From: Tannerella sp.
GTDB lineage: Bacteria > Bacteroidota > Bacteroidia > Bacteroidales > Tannerellaceae
DNA length: 13,543 bases
Assembly: GCA_031263835.1 (NCBI GenBank)
Contig: JAISEZ010000161.1
Span: 1 to 13,543 of the forward strand
Reading direction: 5' to 3'
In this document: positions 7,658 through 13,543 of the stretch, piece after piece
Layout: the number at the start of each line of letters is the position of its first letter
Numbering within the stretch: position 1 is the stretch's first letter
The notes under the pieces: model-generated
Database searches by the model: none
What the model was told of the DNA's origin: nothing
What the model saw: only the letters and a program-made list of their open reading frames with translations
Program-made: the position numbers and the translations under genes

Positions 7658-8965
7658 ATGGCTAAAAAGAAAGCAAACATCCATGCGCAGCAGCAAAAGT
7701 TGCAGGCCGTGCAGCGCAGGAAAGCGTTCATGCAGAAATTACGCAGTTACTGTGCGATGATAGGCGACGCCTCCTGGTTTGATTTGATTCCGGAATATTT
7801 CCGGGACACCGTTTACTACAACCGGGGGACTTCGTTCACAATCCGCGTGGAGGAAGGCGCGAAAATCACGAAGCGTTTCGTGAAAATACTGTATGCCCAT
7901 ATCGACGAAGAGATGAAGCGCGAAACCGTGGAGCTGTTGCCCGGCAGCGGCAAAAGGGTGAATCTCTTTGATTACTATCAGGTCATATACCCGCTGGAGG
8001 CCATGCTCCTGACGAAAAGAGCGTCATTCAGGGGACATGAAACATTCCGGGAATTATACGATTCCGCAGAAGAACGGTGTCTGGAACATTTCCGGCAGAT
8101 TGTGAACATCATATACTGTGCCTGTTACGTTTTTTGCGACCTGAGCAAACACTGTCTCTACACGTTCACCTACAACCGGACAGACAAGCCCGACCATTTT
8201 TCCGGTCGTGACAGCCGTGACCTCGACAGCCGGAAGCGTCAAATCGTAACCATCGGCACCCTGCCGCTGGACGTGCGGCATGTGAAAATAGACGGCGAAA
8301 GGCGTCCGGTATGCCTGGTGGGAGAAGTCCGGCACCATGACAACATTTCCACCATCGAGCCGTCGGAGGTGCTGCTGCAGCGGCTGAGAATCCCCGGAGC
8401 CAAACCCGGCCAGAAAGCGCCCGTGTATGTCCAGCAACATGCCGTTGACCGGATTATGCAACGCGTGTACTGCGCCCTCCCCGGTCTCGTAGCATCGCTC
8501 ATATTCAAAGCGTTTTCGTCCAAACGCAAAATCATTCCCTCCGGAAAGAATCACTACCTGGTCGAATGTTATTACGACGACATGAAGATAGGCTACTTTC
8601 TGGCCGTGTACGTGGACGGCATCCTGGTCATTCGCACCTTCCTGCTAATCACGCACAGCGGTACGCCCGAAGGCCGGAAGCTCGAAGAACTGACCGGCCT
8701 GCAGCAAAGAGACAGGGCATACCTGGCCCTGGACGACTTGCGTTCACTGGCCAATTCGGACATTATCGACGATCCTGAGGTCCGGAAGATATTTATTAAA
8801 GCGGGCTGCGGATCCATACTTGAAGTATGTAAAAGAGTGAAATGGGGATACGACGACGGCTGGCTGTGGGACAGGACAATACAAAACCGCGAACTCTCCA
8901 AAATGATCCTCGAATATATCCGGCTGGGCGCCGGGGACGAAGATTATTTCGTAAACGATGACTGA
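7658..8965 (+). CDS. Tandem paralogue 2, protein of unknown function (435 residues)
   Basis: This is the second member of the tandem pair, same family as 6127-7428 and two residues longer through a small insertion near residues 181-190. The H-A-x-x-R-x-x-x-R pattern is kept (HAVDRIMQR, 261-269), as are KIIPSGKNHYLVECYYDD and the LVIRTFLLITHSGTPEGRK block. Invariance of these blocks between copies suggests that they form the functional core. By eye, identity falls to about one half over residues 121-180 and rises to nearly 90% over about 301-363. Several DNA stretches of about 40 bases are identical even at silent sites, which suggests recent duplication or gene conversion. The protein is predicted cytoplasmic and basic at the N-terminus. 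Its TGA stop is followed at once by a 7-base repeat array. Function is unknown; the family could be specific to Bacteroidota. Confidence 0.75.
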   Translation: MAKKKANIHAQQQKLQAVQRRKAFMQKLRSYCAMIGDASWFDLIPEYFRDTVYYNRGTSFTIRVEEGAKITKRFVKILYAHIDEEMKRETVELLPGSGKRVNLFDYYQVIYPLEAMLLTKRASFRGHETFRELYDSAEERCLEHFRQIVNIIYCACYVFCDLSKHCLYTFTYNRTDKPDHFSGRDSRDLDSRKRQIVTIGTLPLDVRHVKIDGERRPVCLVGEVRHHDNISTIEPSEVLLQRLRIPGAKPGQKAPVYVQQHAVDRIMQRVYCALPGLVASLIFKAFSSKRKIIPSGKNHYLVECYYDDMKIGYFLAVYVDGILVIRTFLLITHSGTPEGRKLEELTGLQQRDRAYLALDDLRSLANSDIIDDPEVRKIFIKAGCGSILEVCKRVKWGYDDGWLWDRTIQNRELSKMILEYIRLGAGDEDYFVNDD

Positions 8966-8966
8966 A

Positions 8967-9052
8967 CTAATGGTTAGTGGTTAACGGTTAATGATTAATG
9001 CAAATCACTAACCACTAATCACTAATCACTAACCGTTAACCGTTAACCACTA
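8967..9052. repeat. Inverted pair of 7-base repeat arrays
   Basis: The + strand units ATGGTTA, GTGGTTA, ACGGTTA and ATGATTA (8970-8997) are followed by a short spacer containing CAAATC. Inverted units of the same family then run to 9052 (TAACCAC, TAATCAC, TAACCGT). The two sides can pair imperfectly into a long hairpin. It begins just after the stop of paralogue 2 and ends about 30 bases before the -7 box of the LysE-type gene, so it separates two transcription units and may act as a terminator. Confidence 0.75.
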
Positions 9053-9083
9053 TCTTTAACGTTCCGCATTCGGAAAATAGCCG

Positions 9084-9091
9084 TATCTTTG
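9084..9091 (+). promoter_or_regulatory. Bacteroidota-type -7 promoter box for the LysE-family gene
   Basis: TATCTTTG matches the TAnnTTTG consensus and lies 34 bases before the ATG at 9126, leaving a leader of roughly 27-30 bases. A clear TTTG -33 box is not present at the usual 19-21 base spacing; a TTTA lies at 9055-9058, which is somewhat too far. Confidence 0.65.
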
Positions 9092-9125
9092 CAGTGCTGA
9101 ATAAGTTAAATGTGAATGAGTACTT

Positions 9126-9752
9126 ATGCTGGGTATAGTTGGTAAAGGTGTCATTATTGGCATACTGGTTTCCGCTCCGATGGGGCCGAGTGGGATTTTG
9201 TGCGTTCAACGGACGCTGAGTAAAGGCCGTTGGCACGGGTTTGTATCCGGGCTGGGGGCGACCCTTTCCGACATGATCTACGCCCTGATCACCTGCCTGT
9301 TTATGGGACTGATCGTCAACTTCGTCGAAACGCACCAGCACTGGCTCGAACTGTGGGGCAGCATTGTACTGGGCATCTTCGGCCTCTACATCTTTCAAAG
9401 CAATCCGATCAAGAACCTTCGGAAAAACAGGGAAACGAAACAGTCGTTCACGCATGATTTCCTGACCGCCTTCCTGCTTACCTTCAGCAACATGCTGATC
9501 GTACTTTTATATATCGGGCTGTTTGCCCGTTTCTCCTTTGTCCTGCCCGAACATTCGGTATGGCAGATGCTGAACGGACTGTGCGGCATTGCGGTGGGGG
9601 CCGTACTGTGGTGGTTTGTGCTCACGGCTCTGGTAGCGAAGATGCGGCGATGGTTCAACATCCGCAGCCTCCGCGTACTGAATCAGGTCTCCGGTGGAAT
9701 CATCATCGCGCTGGCGCTGATCGGCATTTTCCTGTCCCGCGCGCTTGCGTAA
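9126..9752 (+). CDS. LysE/RhtB-family amino-acid exporter
   Basis: A 208-residue integral membrane protein. It opens with a hydrophobic helix and the family-typical segment VSAPMGPSGILCVQRTLSKG (15-34), followed by a G-rich, Asp-containing second helix (GLGATLSDMIYAL). About six membrane segments can be counted: residues 5-25, 38-62, 74-90, about 112-134, 145-170 and 185-205. A short basic cytoplasmic loop (NPIKNLRKNRETK) separates the halves. Members of this family export amino acids or related metabolites from the inner membrane using the proton gradient; the substrate cannot be predicted here. The usual family length is about 200-210 residues, so the gene is complete. It has its own -7 box upstream and converges with the LspA-like gene on the other strand. 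Confidence 0.85.
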   Translation: MLGIVGKGVIIGILVSAPMGPSGILCVQRTLSKGRWHGFVSGLGATLSDMIYALITCLFMGLIVNFVETHQHWLELWGSIVLGIFGLYIFQSNPIKNLRKNRETKQSFTHDFLTAFLLTFSNMLIVLLYIGLFARFSFVLPEHSVWQMLNGLCGIAVGAVLWWFVLTALVAKMRRWFNIRSLRVLNQVSGGIIIALALIGIFLSRALA

Positions 9753-9833
9753 GCCGAATATGGCAGTTAATTCAAGCAGCTATATACAGGTTATATATTT
9801 TATCGAAAGATACGCCCGGATGAAAGCAACAGG

Positions 9834-9995
9834 TTATACTTCACGCAGGCTATTTTTATGCATTCCTCGTCAGGAAATGCAGGACGTTACCTTACAATCA
9901 CTATCTATTGATATGGTTCCCCTGACGGGAAATGCATAAAAATGGCCCGCGTGAAGTATAATCGGAATTCACTCCGATTCTTCCATACTTCACGC
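9834..9995. repeat. Three-arm inverted repeat between convergent genes
   Basis: Arm A (9834-9874) and arm B (9921-9961) are inverted copies matching at 37 of 41 bases, separated by a 46-base loop. The outer 11 bases of arm B (GCGTGAAGTAT, 9949-9959) also pair perfectly with a third arm C (ATACTTCACGC, 9985-9995). An inner 7-base stem, AATCGGA/TCCGATT (9960-9966 with 9973-9979), lies inside that second hairpin. Pairing A-B and pairing B-C exclude each other. It may be a bidirectional terminator for the two converging genes, a MITE remnant or a structured RNA. No protein is evident in 9753-10038. Confidence 0.75.
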
Positions 9996-10038
9996 GACAT
10001 GGTTTTGTGCATGAATATTTGGTTCAGGTATGTGATAA

Positions 10039-10593
10039 TTATTCCCTTTTTAGTTTTATCTTTCTCAGTTTATTCCCCGCAAAAGCTGTGATATCTTTAA
10101 ATGCTGAACCTTTTAGCTTTGTCTTATTTTTTAATAAGTAAATAAGAAGCAGGACTGTAAAGCAATCAACGTACACGTCTTTCAGATCAAAGACAAACAG
10201 GGGTTTCAGATAGATAAAATCAAGCGTTCCTTCCTTCCAGATAAGATTACCTGTTAAGGCACAAATAAATCCGGCTGCTTGAAATACAATACCTGTATCA
10301 AGCAGTTTTGTCTTTTCCGACAATGTTCTGAAAAAACCGTACAGGACAAGTATGATTATTTCACTCAAAAGAAATATCAGTAAATGAATCCACAGCCCCA
10401 TATTAATTCCTGTGTGTTGATTTAACAGGACATTTACGTAACTGTGTTTGTCATTAAACACAGGTTTAAAATCAAACAGTCCCGGGATGATTTCAAAGTT
10501 GCAGTCCAGATAATAATGATATATAATCAACTTAACAGCCTGATCTGTTACGATCAGAAGAAATATCCACAAAAGAATCGCTCCTGTTTTCAT
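10039..10593 (-). CDS. Signal peptidase II (LspA)-like membrane protein, divergent
   Basis: This 184-residue protein has four likely membrane helices (about 5-25, 66-88, 99-118 and 140-155). The first carries TDQAVK (16-21), matching the D-Q-x-x-K signature of signal peptidase II. Near the C-terminus, GNLIWK (115-120) corresponds to the GNLIDR motif, but the catalytic Asp is replaced by Trp119. FDLKD (135-139) corresponds to FNxAD and keeps the second catalytic Asp (D139). True LspA removes lipoprotein signal peptides in the inner membrane using both aspartates, so this copy is probably not a normal peptidase. It could be a pseudoenzyme, a distinct subfamily, or have another function. The Lys/Arg-rich C-terminal tail (from about 155) is cytoplasmic. 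It lies 71 bases downstream of the CrtI-like gene on the same strand with no obvious promoter between, so co-transcription is possible. Confidence 0.65.
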   Translation of the reverse strand: MKTGAILLWIFLLIVTDQAVKLIIYHYYLDCNFEIIPGLFDFKPVFNDKHSYVNVLLNQHTGINMGLWIHLLIFLLSEIIILVLYGFFRTLSEKTKLLDTGIVFQAAGFICALTGNLIWKEGTLDFIYLKPLFVFDLKDVYVDCFTVLLLIYLLKNKTKLKGSAFKDITAFAGNKLRKIKLKRE

Positions 10594-10664
10594 TTTCTGT
10601 TGCGTTTAAACCGGAGGATAAAAAAATGAACCGGCATATTGACTCATTTTCACATGCTCACATT

Positions 10665-12158
10665 CTACTGTTCCATGCCCAGATGTCCGGCGAGGCGCTG
10701 GATGGCAAATTTCCCGGACAGCAGGGCCAGGGGCAGTCCGCCGTCGGGAAATACCCACTGCCCGGCAAGGAAAAGGTTGCTGATGCCGTCGATTACGCCC
10801 CTGTGACTTTCCGGCATGGTTCCCGGACGACTCAGAAACGACATGTAAGCCCCTTTGTATGCATTGCAGAACTTGTGGTAGGCGAGCGGCGTGGCGATGT
10901 CTATCACTTCCGCTTTCCCCTGCGTTTCGGGATAGGCCCGCTGCAGTTCGGCAAGCATCCGGTCGCCGATTCTTTTCTTTTCGGACTGATATTCCTCTTC
11001 GGATTTCTCCCTCAGTGCGCTCCAGCGGTCGTAGGCAAAATTGACAAACCAGATGACCGCCAGCGTACTTTCTTCGGTCGAAAAGGCGGGATCACAGGCA
11101 AAATGGCGAACATGAACGTGCGCGATTTCATCTCCGCCGGCGATCAGCGGCAGGGAAGGCTTCAGTGTCAGGCTGTGCGGACGGTGGCGCAGGTCGGTTT
11201 CCACGCTGAAGGCAATCTGCATCGCGGAAATCAGCGGGTATTTTTCGATGCTGGCAAAGCGTTTTTCATAATACGGAAATGAATATTTCCCCTGCAGCAG
11301 CTGGTACAGCAGGGCATGCATATCCAGGGCGGGGACAATGAAATCGAACGGACGCACGGACGTTTCGCCCTGCAGCCGGATACCGGTAGCCCGTCCCTGC
11401 TCGATCACGATCTGTTCCACCCGGCTGTTCAGAAAGACTTTTCCGCCAAGCGTTTCGAAGCGCTGCTGCATGCGCCGGGCCATCCGGAGCGAACCGCCGA
11501 GCGGCCATCCGCCGTCGCCGTTTGCCCGGCACGCGATGGCGAGAAACAGCGTGTTGACATGTCTCCGGTCAATGGCTACGCCCAGAAGCAGTTGCCGGAT
11601 GACCGGCGAACGGAAGCGTTTCACGTAATCGGCAACCGATATTTTCATCCCGGCCAGCAGGTCCCCCAGAATGAAAACGTGCCGGGAAAAGAATTGCAGT
11701 TTTTCCCGTATCGACAGCACCGGTTTTTCGACGGGCAGCTGCACTTTCTGAAATATTTTCACCCGGCGAATCAGCTGTTTGATGGCCTTTCCGTCGTCGG
11801 GCGAAATGCGCAGCAGCCCGTCTTCCATCTTTCCAATGTCGCTGTACAGATGATGGATACGCCCCTGCGCGTCCATGCAGGAATTGATGTGTTCGTGATT
11901 CACGATGCCCGTTTCCGCGGACAGGGCGCCGCAAGTCTCCCACAGTCCGCGCCAGGGCGTACCGGGTTTGGTGCCCGTCATCCAGTGGATGCAGCCGTCA
12001 ATGTCGCGACCCCTGCGATGCCACGCGGTACATTCGCCGCCCACGCTGTGATGCGACTCATACAGTTCTGCCTCAAATCCGTACAGGCATGCGTAAACCC
12101 CGGCCGACAGGCCCGAAATGCCGCCGCCGATAATAGCTATTTTTTTCTTTTCGTACAT
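10665..12158 (-). CDS. CrtI/retinol-saturase-like FAD-dependent oxidoreductase
   Basis: The N-terminus holds a dinucleotide-binding fold with KIAIIGGGISGLSAG (GxGxxG) and an Asp/Glu at the end of the second strand (AELYES). It is followed by the SVGGECTAW segment, a form of the GG motif that contacts FAD in the amine-oxidase/phytoene-desaturase superfamily. The C-terminus has the second FAD motif, NLFLAGQWVFPDGGLPLAL. Length of about 497 residues is normal for CrtI-like and all-trans-retinol 13,14-reductase-like enzymes, which oxidise or reduce polyene or other lipid substrates. The actual substrate cannot be predicted, and no other carotenoid genes are present nearby. I chose the ATG at 12158; a GTG at 12176 would add six residues but would lie only about 7 bases after the transcription start predicted from the promoter. 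The gene is on the same strand as the flavoenzyme gene upstream, but has its own promoter. Confidence 0.85.
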   Translation of the reverse strand: MYEKKKIAIIGGGISGLSAGVYACLYGFEAELYESHHSVGGECTAWHRRGRDIDGCIHWMTGTKPGTPWRGLWETCGALSAETGIVNHEHINSCMDAQGRIHHLYSDIGKMEDGLLRISPDDGKAIKQLIRRVKIFQKVQLPVEKPVLSIREKLQFFSRHVFILGDLLAGMKISVADYVKRFRSPVIRQLLLGVAIDRRHVNTLFLAIACRANGDGGWPLGGSLRMARRMQQRFETLGGKVFLNSRVEQIVIEQGRATGIRLQGETSVRPFDFIVPALDMHALLYQLLQGKYSFPYYEKRFASIEKYPLISAMQIAFSVETDLRHRPHSLTLKPSLPLIAGGDEIAHVHVRHFACDPAFSTEESTLAVIWFVNFAYDRWSALREKSEEEYQSEKKRIGDRMLAELQRAYPETQGKAEVIDIATPLAYHKFCNAYKGAYMSFLSRPGTMPESHRGVIDGISNLFLAGQWVFPDGGLPLALLSGKFAIQRLAGHLGMEQ

Positions 12159-12189
12159 GTTTGAATGATGATACACGTTAATTTGCCGA

Positions 12190-12221
12190 CAAAAGTAGAG
12201 GTGAAAAACGATGCGGGCAAA
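12190..12221 (-). promoter_or_regulatory. Bacteroidota-type promoter for the CrtI-like gene
   Basis: Read on the - strand, the -33 box TTTG (12221-12218) is followed after 20 bases by the -7 box TACTTTTG (12197-12190), matching the TTTG-N19-21-TAnnTTTG consensus. The predicted transcript would start near 12183 and give a leader of about 25 bases to the ATG at 12158. This favours that start over the GTG at 12176. Confidence 0.75.
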
Positions 12222-12273
12222 TCAGGCGGGGGTTTTTATGTATTATTAATAAAATAAGCCGCCGGTTCCGCGA

Positions 12274-13230
12274 CTACTCAAGCGCACAGTCACTTTTCAG
12301 ACATTCCCGGTATTCGGCTATCATTTGTTCGATGATTGTTTTCACCGGTTCAACCGTGCGGATGGCCGAACTGACCTGCCCGATTTCCAGCATGCCGTTG
12401 GCCAGGTCTCCTTCGAAGATTCCCTGGCGGGCACGTCCGCGTCCCGTCAGCGCCTGCATCTCCTCCGCGCCGGCGCCACGGTCTTCGGCGGCTTTCACCT
12501 TTTCGTAAAATTCATTCTTTATCAGGCGCGTGGGCGAGAGCTTCTTCAGGGTCAGCATCGTATCGCCTTCGCCTGCAAGGATACACCGTTGCTTGAAGTC
12601 GGGATGGGCGGAGCTTTCCTCCGACAGGGCGAAGCGCGTACCCACCTGCACGCCGTCGGCTCCCAGACACATCGCTGCCCGCATGGCCGCTCCCGTGCCG
12701 ACGCCGCCCGCCGCAATCAACGGCAACTGCGTGACCGCCCGCACCTGTGGAATCAGGGTGAACGTAGTCGTTTCCTCACGACCGTTATGTCCGCCCGCTT
12801 CGAATCCTTCGGCCACGATTGCATCTACGCCGGCCTCCCCGGCTTTCCGGGCGAAACGCGAACTGGAAACCACGTGCGCCACCGTAATGCCGTGGCTTTG
12901 CAGCGTTTTTGTCCACGTCCCGGGATTGCCCGCCGAACTGAACACAACCCTTACGCCTTCGTCGATAATCACCCGCATGATTCCTTCCGCGTCGTGGAAG
13001 GTCAGCGGGACATTCACCCCGAACGGAAAAGGCGTTGCCGCTCTGCACTTGCGGATATGTTCGCGCAGCAGTTCCGCCGGCAACGAACCCGCGCCCAACA
13101 ATCCCAATCCGCCGTTGTTACTCACGGCCGACGCTAACCGCCAGCCGCTGCACCAAACCATTCCCCCCTGAATAATGGGGTACCGTATTTTCAACAATTC
13201 TGTTACTCGATTGCTCATCTGATTATTCAT
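12274..13230 (-). CDS. Nitronate monooxygenase / FabK-type FMN flavoenzyme
   Basis: A 318-residue TIM-barrel flavoprotein of the 2-nitropropane dioxygenase/enoyl-ACP reductase II superfamily. The N-terminal PIIQGGM (18-24) is the conserved FMN-binding start. Next come GLGLLGAGSL (41-50), FGVNVPL (70-76), EAGGHNG (144-150, with the superfamily His148), and the phosphate-binding segments AAGGVGTG (173-180) and GADGVQVGTRF (190-200). Such enzymes either oxidise alkyl nitronates with oxygen or, in the FabK branch, reduce enoyl-ACP in fatty-acid synthesis. The sequence alone does not settle which, and Bacteroidota homologues of this length are generally annotated as nitronate monooxygenase. It is cytoplasmic. 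ATG 13230 is used; an in-frame ATG at 13218 (MSNRVTELL) is equally plausible given the nearby -7 box. It ends 98 bases before the first possible start codon of the CrtI-like gene. Confidence 0.85.
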   Translation of the reverse strand: MNNQMSNRVTELLKIRYPIIQGGMVWCSGWRLASAVSNNGGLGLLGAGSLPAELLREHIRKCRAATPFPFGVNVPLTFHDAEGIMRVIIDEGVRVVFSSAGNPGTWTKTLQSHGITVAHVVSSSRFARKAGEAGVDAIVAEGFEAGGHNGREETTTFTLIPQVRAVTQLPLIAAGGVGTGAAMRAAMCLGADGVQVGTRFALSEESSAHPDFKQRCILAGEGDTMLTLKKLSPTRLIKNEFYEKVKAAEDRGAGAEEMQALTGRGRARQGIFEGDLANGMLEIGQVSSAIRTVEPVKTIIEQMIAEYRECLKSDCALE

Positions 13231-13246
13231 AAAGATTTATCCGCAA

Positions 13247-13254
13247 CAAAAATA
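13247..13254 (-). promoter_or_regulatory. Probable -7 box for the flavoenzyme gene
   Basis: On the - strand, TATTTTTG matches TAnnTTTG and lies 16 bases upstream of the ATG at 13230 and 28 bases upstream of the ATG at 13218. No convincing TTTG is found 19-21 bases further upstream. The short leader to 13230 hints that 13218 may be the true start. Confidence 0.55.
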
Positions 13255-13282
13255 ACAAATTATTCCGGAATAGAACGGATTA

Positions 13283-13326
13283 GTGCTTAATGGTTAATGG
13301 TTAGTGGTTAATGATTAATGCAAATC
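13283..13326 (+). repeat. 7-base repeat array, half copy
   Basis: Units GTGCTTA, ATGGTTA, ATGGTTA, GTGGTTA and ATGATTA are followed by ATGCAAATC. The ending ATGATTAATGCAAATC is the same as at 8991-9006, but the inverted half present there is missing. It lies upstream of the flavoenzyme gene, just beyond its promoter. Confidence 0.75.
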
Positions 13327-13543
13327 GGCAGTAAAAATTTCTCTGTGCTTCAGACGCCCGCCCTGCGAAGTTTGCAGCACGCCTTTCCAACTTCGTGGGA
13401 CGTGTTTTTAAGTTTGCAGGAAGTGCCTGCATTTGAGCCGTCCGCCTGGCGGAAAAGGTAAACGTTCGACGGTGGACGTAAAAAAGGGATACGTTCGTCC
13501 GAAGGACGATGCACGGCGACAGTGTATAAGTATCCGATGCATT
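13327..13543. other. Non-coding tail with small hairpins
   Basis: I see no convincing gene in the last 217 bases. Three small stem-loops are visible: TGCAGG/CCTGCA around AAGTG (13415-13431), a TCCGCC/GGCGGA palindrome (13441-13453), and TCGTCC/GGACGA around GAA (13495-13509). AAGTTTGCAG occurs twice (around 13368 and 13410), which suggests another degenerate dispersed repeat. The stretch could also be the upstream region of a gene beyond the window. Confidence 0.4.

Noticed and set aside
8967..9052. CRISPR-like array
   Set aside because: The units are 7 bases with no spacers and are arranged as an inverted pair, so this is a simple intergenic repeat.
9745..9939. A 64-codon open frame on the + strand
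   Set aside because: It overlaps the end of the exporter gene and runs through the inverted repeat arms, so its residues are dictated by the repeat. There is no promoter or conserved feature.
11316..12164. A 282-codon open frame on the + strand
   Set aside because: It is antisense to the CrtI-like gene, which has clear FAD motifs and a promoter on the - strand.
12159..12176. GTG at 12176 as the start of the CrtI-like gene
   Set aside because: It would leave a leader of only about 7 bases after the predicted transcription start. The ATG at 12158 places the dinucleotide-binding strand at the usual distance from the N-terminus.
12325..13137. A 270-codon open frame on the + strand
   Set aside because: It is antisense to the nitronate monooxygenase/FabK-type gene, whose motifs are unambiguous.

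Overview
The window looks like a piece of a Bacteroidales/Bacteroidota chromosome. The evidence is three promoter-like sites of the Bacteroidota type (-7 TAnnTTTG, one with a TTTG -33 box 20 bases upstream), weak or absent Shine-Dalgarno sequences, a Bacteroidota-style set of membrane and redox genes, and intergenic arrays of 7- and 8-base units. No rRNA, tRNA, CRISPR array or complete insertion sequence is visible. Exact taxonomy cannot be read from the sequence alone.

Left part, 1-5429 (+ strand): a two-gene operon. The first gene encodes an 822-residue lipoprotein-type membrane protein with a HEYCH zinc-protease motif. The second starts 12 bases later and encodes a 953-residue DUF4062 / P-loop STAND NTPase / TPR protein. 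Its layout is the one known from eukaryotic nephrocystin-3, and its N-terminal domain also resembles that of TEP1. STAND NTPases of this type are sensors that oligomerise after binding a trigger. A membrane-tethered protease partner makes this pair the best candidate in the window for an undescribed sensing or defence module.

Middle part, 5430-9060 (+ strand): a repeat-rich accessory block. It holds a small unrecognised gene (163 residues) and two tandem paralogues (433 and 435 residues, about 74% identical by eye) of unknown function. Every gap is filled with repeats: two large palindromic elements with 38-base arms, arrays of 7-base units, and 8-base arrays placed directly in front of both paralogue start codons. 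Two stop codons are made by, or touch, the repeats. Gene 163 and the first paralogue are bracketed by direct copies of the palindromic element.

Right part, 9061-13543: ordinary-looking genes. A LysE/RhtB-type exporter (+ strand) has a recognisable promoter. It converges on a - strand group made of a nitronate monooxygenase/FabK-type flavoenzyme, a CrtI/retinol-saturase-like FAD oxidoreductase with a good promoter, and a signal peptidase II-like membrane protein that lacks one catalytic aspartate. The convergent gap holds an unusual three-arm inverted repeat. The last 313 bases contain no recognisable gene, only a half copy of the 7-base array and a few small hairpins.
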